The notes under the pieces are model-generated. The model saw nothing but the letters and a program-made list of their open reading frames with translations, had not been told where the DNA came from and did no database searches. Made by a program: the position numbers and the translations under genes. From Capitulum mitella (taxonomy: Eukaryota > Arthropoda > Thecostraca > Pollicipedomorpha > Pollicipedidae), in contig CP099841.1 in NCBI GenBank assembly GCA_030062745.1, positions 23,997,398-24,061,397 on the forward strand: a stretch of DNA of 64,000 bases, written 5' to 3'. This document shows, in pieces, positions 51,201 to 60,200 of this stretch. Position 1 is the first letter of the stretch. The number at the start of each line of letters is the position of its first letter.

Positions 51201-54200
51201 TTCGCCTGACGTTCCCGGGCGAATTATTGAAAGCCGAGTCTGCCTGTAGAGCCGATGGGCGGAAAGGTGAGCTGTTTGATGTAATCTGCAGACATGCGGA
51301 ACAGACAGCGATGGCCGCTGACACGGTTCAGATCGCGCCCGGCGACCTTAAGCCGGCTAATCCGGACCCCAATCCCGGGACGACGCCCGACGTCACGTCC
51401 GCAGCGGCCCGGGACCGCTCCCGCCGCTCCGTTGACGTGACGTCCCGGCCCTGCGCTGCCGGCCGGCGGCCCCGTGACACGGCCGGTCCGTGTCGCCCCC
51501 TCGGGGGACGGACACGGTCCCGCGGACGGCGGGCCCGCTGAGTGGCGCGGGGCCGTCTCCGCGGGAGGCGGGTCTCCTCCGGCCGCGGCGGACGGACACG
51601 GTCCTGTGGACGGCGGGCCTGCTGAGAGGCGCGGGGCCGTCTCCGCGCGAGGCGGGTCTCCTCCGGCCGCGGCGGACGGACACGGTCCTGTGGACGGCGG
51701 GCCTGCTGAGAGGCGCGGGGCCGTCTCCGCGGGAGGCGGGTCTCCTCCGGCCGCGGCGGCTCGCGGCAGGAGACCGCGCAGAATTGGGCCGCCGGACGCG
51801 CGCGTGCGTTTGGCGGGCTCTGCGTAAACAAACGGCGGTCGCCGCGCTGGTCCTGCGGCCGGCGCGGTCTGCGGTCGTGCAGAGTCGCCCGGAGTCGCCC
51901 GCAGTTCCAAAGTCCTCCCATGGTCGCCCAATACGTGCCGGCGTCTCCGCCTGACGTCTGAGTCCGCTCAGGTCTGCCGCGGCCGCGGAGGAGCCACCGG
52001 GAGCTGCTGCGCCCTCCCAGGAAGCAGCGCCGGCTGCCGTCAGCTGCGGCGCTCGGTCCGTTTACGGCCGCTGCCAACGGCACAATGAAACCGGCTCCCG
52101 GTCGGCGCTCGCGCGCTCTCAGGCACCGGCCGTAAATATTTGATCCGACACTCAGCTGCCGGCCACTAAAGACGCCGTGATCGCGCCGAAAAACCGGCGA
52201 CGACGGACAGTCGGCTAAACAGCGCCGAATACGGCCGGTGGAGGCGGCAAAAACGGCCAGGACAGGGCACGACAAAGGTCGACACTCACGTCACTCGGCA
52301 GGCAGCGGGCGGAGCGCAGCTGCTCCGACGATCACATGTAATCGTAGCCTGCCGGAGACGGGTCGCAGCCGGCCTGCGGCCGCCGTCTGAGGGGAACAAG
52401 CTGGCCGCACCGTGCTGACGTGCAGGCCTTGACTGCCCGAGGCAGATCAGGCGTTATGTGAGCTTGCGCGGACGCTGACGCTGCAGCAGCGATCCGGTTT
52501 TGTCGGCAGAACCGGCATGTCGCGACAAGGCTTCGTGTTACCAGATGCCGGATTGATACTGTAACGCATTTTAAACCGGATTGTGAGCCGGATTGTAAGC
52601 CACATCGAAATATTTCGTTGGCGATGCGCTGGTCAGGCAGTTCCGAGATCCGAGGTCCGAAGCGCTGACGGCTTCCTCTCTAATCGCCACGCGGTCTCTT
52701 ACAGGTGTGTGGCCATCGGTGGATCAACCAGGGCTCCAAGAACCACTACGCCAACGGCGTCTGCTACTGGATGGGGAACGACGTGGCCGACTATGAGGCC
52801 AACAAAGTGCTGCCACTCGTCCACGGAGGTGAGAAGTGGCAGCCTGCTGCCCCACTGTCCCCGGCGCGGTACAGTTCGCGGAAACGGCGTGATGTGGTTT
52901 CTCCTTCCCTTTGATGCTGTTTCGTTTTTACTATCGGGAAGGTCGACGTCCCGTCTGCCGAGGCTGGAATCAGGCATTGGGCATACTTGTCCTGTTTTTT
53001 TTTGCGCTGATCGTCCACACCGCAGGCGTCTCGTGCCTTGCCGAACATTGCGCAGCGTGTTTGTGCTCCAGGGGTGTCGGTGAGGTCATACGGTTGTTCC
53101 TGAATCACGCGTGAGGTCCCGTGGCTCGAGGCTGCTAACCACAGCGTCGTCCGGCCCGCCAGACCCCGTTTCCGCCTGCCGCCGCGTTTGCATGTGCGCG
53201 CCACCGGCGTTCGTGTCCTATCGCTGGGGCGGTCGGCAGCGGTGCCGCCCCCTGCGGATATCGAGTGGACATCAAACAGCCTTATGCCGACTCTGAGCGC
53301 GGAAACTCCGGTGACGTGGTCCGGCCGGGACGCCGTTCCAGTCAGGCGGTGATGGCGGGACCGTGACGGAGTCCGTGGAGTCACAATGCCCGTGTTCTCG
53401 GTGATCCAGCTGACTGGCCTGCGGTCTGGCATACAGCGCGCCGCGGCGCCTCTGTGCATGTAGTGGGGCGGAGAGGCTGACCCTCTCGTTTTTCCCTCCC
53501 CAGGAAAACAAACGTTTCCGGAAAGGGACAGAAACAGCTTTCTGTACGCGTACGGAGAGGCCGGCATATCCGTCCACTTCACCAAGGTCAGAACACGGCC
53601 AGGGAGCTGTGTAGGTGATGAACAGGCCTGTGATGAAAATCGGCTCAGTATGAAGTCCTCTCGTCCCTGTGGTCACCCACTGCGGACGCAAGTGATGTTT
53701 GCACCCCGAATAATTTGGGGAGAATTTCATCCGTGGTTAGAATAATCAGAGTGACAGTTGAAAAAAAGATGGCTGGTGGAGACGGCGTCTAAATCTTGCC
53801 TTAATGGTTTTCAAGATTTAGAGGGTGAAAGCTTTAGTATTACGTCTTTCACGGTCTATTGCGTCCCTAGTCAAACAGCTGTCGGCTGGTGGTGTTGCAG
53901 AACGGCTCTGAGCTGCTGATGGGCGCTCCCGGCGTCTACAACTGGAAGGGTACCGTCGTCCGGCTCTCTGACATCAATGACTTCGAAGTCGGCCCGAACC
54001 AGAGGCGTCGGCGGCGGCAGGCCGACTTCTCCCTGGACCTCAGCGAATCCCGCGTGCCAAACCCCTTCCTCACCGACGCCGTCAAGGAGAACGACTATTT
54101 CGGTGAGGCCGGCCGCGAGGCCGCAGGGCGTGCGTGCGGCGGAACCTGCTCGCAGGCGTGTTTCTGCGGCGCCGTGTGGTCGTGTCCCGCGATCGTGTCC

Positions 54201-57200
54201 CGCCGCGTGACCGGCGCGTGTCGTGCAGATTATCCGGGCGTTCCGAGAGACGAGAGAACCTGTTGATTATGCCGTGCACGCTGTTATCAGGCCAGAGTCG
54301 TTCGTGTCTCTCCGAGGTGAGCTCCCGGCGCAGCTCTCAGTGTCCATGCTTCGCAGGCTATTCGGTGAGCTCCGGAGAGTTTCTGGGTGATGGACGGACC
54401 TACTACGTGGCTGGCGCGCCTCGTGCTAACTTCGGCAAGGGAAAGGTATGATGCTCCGGGTTACCTGTTGAATCGCATTTGATCCCGTTGTCCTATGCCA
54501 GCGCCATTGGGTCTGGGTGAGCGACGTTTTCCAGTCACCCAGTGGAGGCGAATTATGCAGCGTGCATGTGTGGGTCGGGTGACATAATTTTAAGTCATTC
54601 CTTTCACTGGCACAGTGATGGACCAGAGTTTTTCTACGATGTTTGATAGAGGGCCGGTTATTCCTCTGCCCCCACCTTCTGCTCCTTGTTTCCGACACTG
54701 CAGTCGGCTGAATGACGGCCATTTCACGTTCGGCGGTCCGGACTGGCTCGGATCGCGTCCGCCGTATCCTCTGGACCTGTGGAGCGTCGACGCCGCCTCA
54801 CGGCGCCACGGCCGCCAGGTGTTCGTGTTCGACTTCCCGCCCAACGACCTGGAGGGGATCGGCGTGGTGCTGGAGCGGAGCGGCGGCCAGGTGGGCGAGT
54901 ACTTCGGCGGCGCCGTGCTCAGCCTGGACGTCAGCGGCGACGACCGGCCCGAGCTGCTGGTCGGCGCGCCGCTGCACTCACTGCAGACGGCCGCCGGCGC
55001 CGCGCCAGCTGGCCTCGAGGAGGGCCGCGTCTGCGTCTACCAGAACCTGGGCCGCGGCCAGCTCAGCCAGCAGCCGCTGGTGCTGGCCGGCGACCGCCGC
55101 AGCCGCGGCAGGTTCGGCTCAGCGCTGGCCGCCGTCGGCGACCTCGACCTGGACGGCTACAACGGTGAGCGGCCGCCGCCGCCCAGTTAGGGGCGCTGAG
55201 GGGGCGCAGGATTGAATTGTCCCGAAAAAAAACAAACACTGCTATCGTGTAAATTTGGGTAAATTGGGCTTCCAGTGGTGGTTTTAGTGCTTACTGCTAT
55301 TTTACCCTTTTTGCTTTTAAGGCAGCACGACTACAAAGACTCCGGGCTTCATTTCAGATATTTGATGGATTTTAACGAATTAACTTGTTTTGGCTAAGGC
55401 AAACCAAACTATTAAAATCCCGAACTATTGCATTAAATTGCCAGTTATGTGCTATACTATTGATCGTTTCGCCGATTCTTAGCAAGATTCCTTTCGGTTA
55501 TCATTTTTTCCGGGTGCATTCCGTCATCAGCGCCCTGCATATGCCACTGCCCTGTGGACGTCACCCGGTCCACGCTGGCCGTATCATCGTGGCCACACCG
55601 TGACCAGCTGACCGCTGTCCCACCTTGCCAGACGTCGCGATCGGCGCGCCGTACGAGGAGGAGCAGCGTGGCGCCATCTACATCTACCTGGGCGGCGCCA
55701 GTGGCCTCAGCCCCACCTACAGCCAGAAGATCCTGGCCTCGCAGCTGAGCCCGCAGCTGCGCGGCTTCGGCGTCAGCATCTCGCACGGCCTGGACATGGA
55801 CGACAACAGATACTCCGGTCAGTCCCCACTAGAAATGAATCAGTCAGATACCGCCAGTCCCCAGGCGTCCGGCTCATAACGGCCGGGGCATGGACGACAA
55901 CAGATACTCCGGTCAGTCCCCACTATAGATGAATCAGTCGGATACCGCCAGTCCCCAGGCGTCCGGCTCATGACGGCATAGGCCGGGGCATGGACAATAG
56001 CTCAGGTCAGGTCAGGTCGGCTCAGGTCACAGCGGCGTCCTGCTTAGAACGCCATATGAAGCCGGCATTGTCTCAGGGGACTGTCTGAGGGACACACGTT
56101 CGAAAACGAAGCTCTCGTGGGACGATAGTATTCCCGAGGATGGTAATGGAGCTCCAGAGGATTTCTTTCAGGAGGCAAGCGAACAATAGCCAATTCTGAG
56201 ACGTATCGCGGGAAATCGTGTGTGGAAACAAACTAGAGTACGACCATCTATTGATAGTCATAATCTAGCCACCCCATTGATGCTTTCACGACCGTACTTG
56301 CGTTTTTACCTGCGTTTATGCCCAGTTAACGCTTGTATCATTAATTCATTTCACAGAATTATAATCGTCGATTTATTGATCCGTCATATTCCAGAATTCT
56401 GCACTTTTCGGCATGCCTGTTCCGTCTTTCTGAAATCGTGCCATGGACGCTTACGTCGGCAGGCACGGCTGCGTCGTGACGTGGCTTGCATGTGACGTGA
56501 CACGGCCATGGCCGTGACCTGAGGTGACAAACCTCCTGACCTGACCGTCGACAGACGTGGCGGTCGGCTCGTACCTGAGCGGCGAGGCGGTGCTGCTGCG
56601 CGCCCAGCCGGTGCTGCGCTTCCACGCCGACCTGCGGCCCAGCACCGACAAGCTGCAGCCCACCGACAAGCAGTTCAAGGTCCGCGCCTGCCTGAAGTAC
56701 TTCGGCCGCTACCTGCCTGACCAGATCTGTGAGTATGACCCCCGCGCGCGCCGCCTTCCCGAACGTGGGAATTCGGCCGCTGGTTCGCCGGCAAGACCGT
56801 CCTGTGCCTCTTGTCTGGCTGTCTGGCGACAGCCGCCGGTTGCCGCGTCGTGTCTGGAGCCGTGGATCCTGGCCGGCCCGCCTCGCTGTCTGACGGAGGA
56901 CCGGACCGTCTCGTTCCAGCCGCCGAGGTCCTGATGAGGATCGAGTCGCATCACGTGGTGTGCGCCTTCGACCTCTCCGGCGGCTCCCGCGATAACTTCA
57001 CGTACACCCGCTCGTTGAGCTACGATAGCTACAGCTGCGACGACTTCACCGTGCTAATCAAGGTAACTGATCGCCGCTGGATGGCGGGTAATTGATGCTC
57101 CCCAAATGCTGGCCGCCTCGGCGGGCGTAATTAATCCCGGCAGTTTATCTCCCGGGGCCTGATGCAAACGTGGGTAATTACGCCGTATATGTGTGTCTCT

Positions 57201-60200
57201 AGTTTACTGAGGTATTTTTCATTAAGATTGCGTCACGCCCCCGGAATTATGACCGACTAGAGGAGAGATCTGTATCACACGGTCTTGCAGATTTGCACTC
57301 TGTGCTGCGGGCAGTGGACGCCGCTTTGATGAGCGCCTTCCGCTAAACTTATGCTGAATTGAGTGCCAACACCCGAAACTTGTGAGCTACTCAACATCTC
57401 TGTGTATGCGTAGAATGCGGCATACACCGGAGCATACCGCCAGCTCTCATAACTCCTTGAGCGGCGCCATCTCGTATCGGCCTAGCGGGCGTTTTAGCAA
57501 CAGAGGATGGCGGCCTGTTTCCCCACTCAGTGGCACGTTGCGCCCGCAGTCGGACATCTACGACTACACGCAGCCGATCCTGCTGAGCATGAGCTACAAC
57601 CTGTCGTCGGACGACGCAGCCGTGGCCGGTCACGTGCACCAGCCGGCGCCGGTCTTCATCTCGACCGACGTCTCGAAGCGGGCCGAGCGGCGCTTCCGCC
57701 GACAGCGTGAGTGGGCCGCCGGCCGGCCGGTCCCACTGGCTCGGCGGGAGGCTGGGAGGCGAGCGCGGCGCCGGCACCGTCACCAGAGGCGTGGCCATTC
57801 TGTTGGTGCAGTGCCAGTGACTGTTGCATTGTGTCGATTTGTCAAGTCTCCGTGGTTTGATCCACCCGTTATTTTCCCCTAATATGTGGTCTGTTTGCAT
57901 GATTCGTCCAGTCTTTATTTTTTATTCGCAGTTTTTGTCTCCTTTATCGCCTTGTTCCTACCTTCTGCGTCTATCCGTTTATCTGCCGCCTGTTCCTGTC
58001 CACCCTTGCGCACCATATCTGTATCATCGCCGCGTGTTTCACCCCCACCCATTACCTCTCCCTCTGCGTCCCTCACCGCCGCTCTTCGGCCGCAGTCTCG
58101 CCGTTCGTGGAGGGCGACCTGGCCGAGTTCTGCGCCACCTGCCCGGTGGTGAACCGGCGTTCCCCGGGCCAGACGCACGTGACGGCCAGCGTGCCGTTCT
58201 CGATCGGCTGCGGCGCCGACGCCGTCTGCCAGTCGGACCTGAGCGTCAGCGCGGCCGTGGCTGGCCTCGACGGCGACGTGTTCGTCATCGGCGCCGCACC
58301 GTCCATCGAGCTCGACGTGAACGTCACCAACGTCGGCGAGCCGGCGTCGCTGCCCAGCGTCCAGGTGCGTCCCCGGTTCGGCAGGGGCGCTGAGCCCGGC
58401 TACGTGTGTGTGCGTTCGAGCTTCCAAACAGCGGGCAGGTTCAGAAGACGGGAACGGATTCAGAGCTTCGCCGGACGGGAAGCGAAATCTGCGGAGTCGA
58501 GCCGCTTCGTTCCGCTCATCTTGGCGGCTGACATCGCAAACGGAGTCGGGGGAAGGGTGGTGCGTCTGCTCCAGATCCGTCCCCCTGCAGCTGTATATGA
58601 ACACGGTGAACATGAAGGCAATGAACAGTCGTGATCAAACGCCATGGACGATGCGTTCGTAGGATTTAGATACCATAATGTTTTTGCCTCTTCGACCAAA
58701 CCTCCAAATCGACAAACAAAATAAGATCATGTGTGGTTTATGCGTGTATGTGTGGTTTTCCTCCCGATTAAGCATACTGGATTGTTAAACACAGAAACAA
58801 ACATAAATGTTAAACACACTGAATGCGTTGCTGCTTGCGGACTGTTTCCATCGCAACAGGTTCGTTGAAACTTTTGCGTTTCAAATTGAAGATCCTTGAA
58901 GTTGTTGCGTTTTCGGTCGTAGGATGCGGCCCTTTGTTTCACTTTTAGCGCAGCTCAAGTTACAATGCTCACTGCTGATGCCACCTAAACTCTTTGTTTC
59001 GGTTTTCACGGTCGTTTCGGAACATGCCAGGCGGTTTTCTGGTAACTGCTAATGGCCCCTGAATCACGGATTATTCGGCCGAGTGAGTCATCTTTACGAC
59101 ATGCCAGGGTGAAGAGCCCTAGCTGCGAAGCTGGAAGCGGCCTTGCGCAAACAGGAAATTGTTGCGGCTGTCACAGCCACAAGTTCGTCTGTATGTCTGG
59201 TACATCTGACTGAATCATCCCAGACACGTCTCAGACGACCTGTTTACGTCTCAGGCGCGGGTGACTTCGTGGTATAACGTCGCGACTTCTTCGCAAAAGT
59301 GCCAGCTGTACCTGCGCGAAAAAGAAGGAAACCCCCTTGAAGGCGGACATCGATTTTTTGGCGTGGGGTCACTGCTTACGAGGATCTTGCTAAAAGACCT
59401 GTATGTACATTCTCGTTGATCTCACAGAGCCTCGTCCTCCCAAAGCCCGATCATTCTTAGTTGCGTGTGACGGATTAACAGCCTATGATCCCCAGTCCCA
59501 GCTCCCCCCGCCAGCCTGACTGAGCACCTCCCTCCAGCCGCTCCCTCCTCCCGCCGGCCCGACTCAGCCTACTCTTTCCGGCCGCAGGTGAAGCTGCCGC
59601 AGCCGCTGCGGCTGGTGCGCGTGCCGCAGCTCTGCTCGGAGCGCGAGACCGCCGACCACGTGGTGCTGACGTGCCACGTGCGGCCGCACCCGTTCCCACC
59701 GGGCGCCGACGGCCGTCTGCGGCTGGCCGTGGACGTGGAAGGCCTGGCGCCGGGCACGGAGAGCCTGACCATCCAGCTGAACGTCAGCTCGTCCGGCGAG
59801 GAGGTGGCCGCCGCCGACAACGTGCGCGACTTCACACTGCGCCTCCGCACCGAGGCCGACATCGCCGTCACCGGGTCAGTGGCCGACGGCGGCGGCTGCT
59901 GCTCTGGCGGCGCGTCACTGTGGACGGTGTTGCGATCAGCCGGGTCAGGCTGGTTCTTTGGAGAGGTGGTTTGTAGTGTCGGGGGCAGCATTTGATGGAT
60001 TTTCGGAAGGGAGAGGGGTTATCAATGGATGAGTCGATCTGGAAAAGGAAAGTTTAATCGGCACAAGAGGGCTTATCGGAAATGCGAAAATACCTGATTT
60101 CATTTCAGCTTGTTCTCTTCGTAATGATCGCTTGCCTTTAAATAGCCCTTTTCCGAGACGCATGCCCGGGGTTTGTCTCTACTATGAAAGAGTATCGTCT

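Larger units (their letters stand above)
46652..52704. other. Integrin intron 3 (6 kb): GC-rich blocks and repeats, no exon recognised
   Basis: This is the longest intron downstream of exon 2. It holds GC-rich blocks at 47980-48570 (with CGCGC and GCC repeats at 48411-48440 and 48549-48575), 49190-49520, and the repeats listed separately. The 350-codon minus-strand open frame at 47694-48746 is low-complexity and rejected as a gene. Confidence 0.6.

Noticed and set aside
52829-53503. Possible I domain insertion between propeller blades 2 and 3
   Set aside because: The exon 4 to exon 5 join is continuous in phase and the 675-base intron has no von Willebrand A-type motif.
54704-54818. 115-base upstream extension of integrin exon 8, open in the exon 8 frame
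   Set aside because: The phase-0 donor of exon 7 cannot join to it without a stop, and the added residues would break the blade 4 to 5 alignment.
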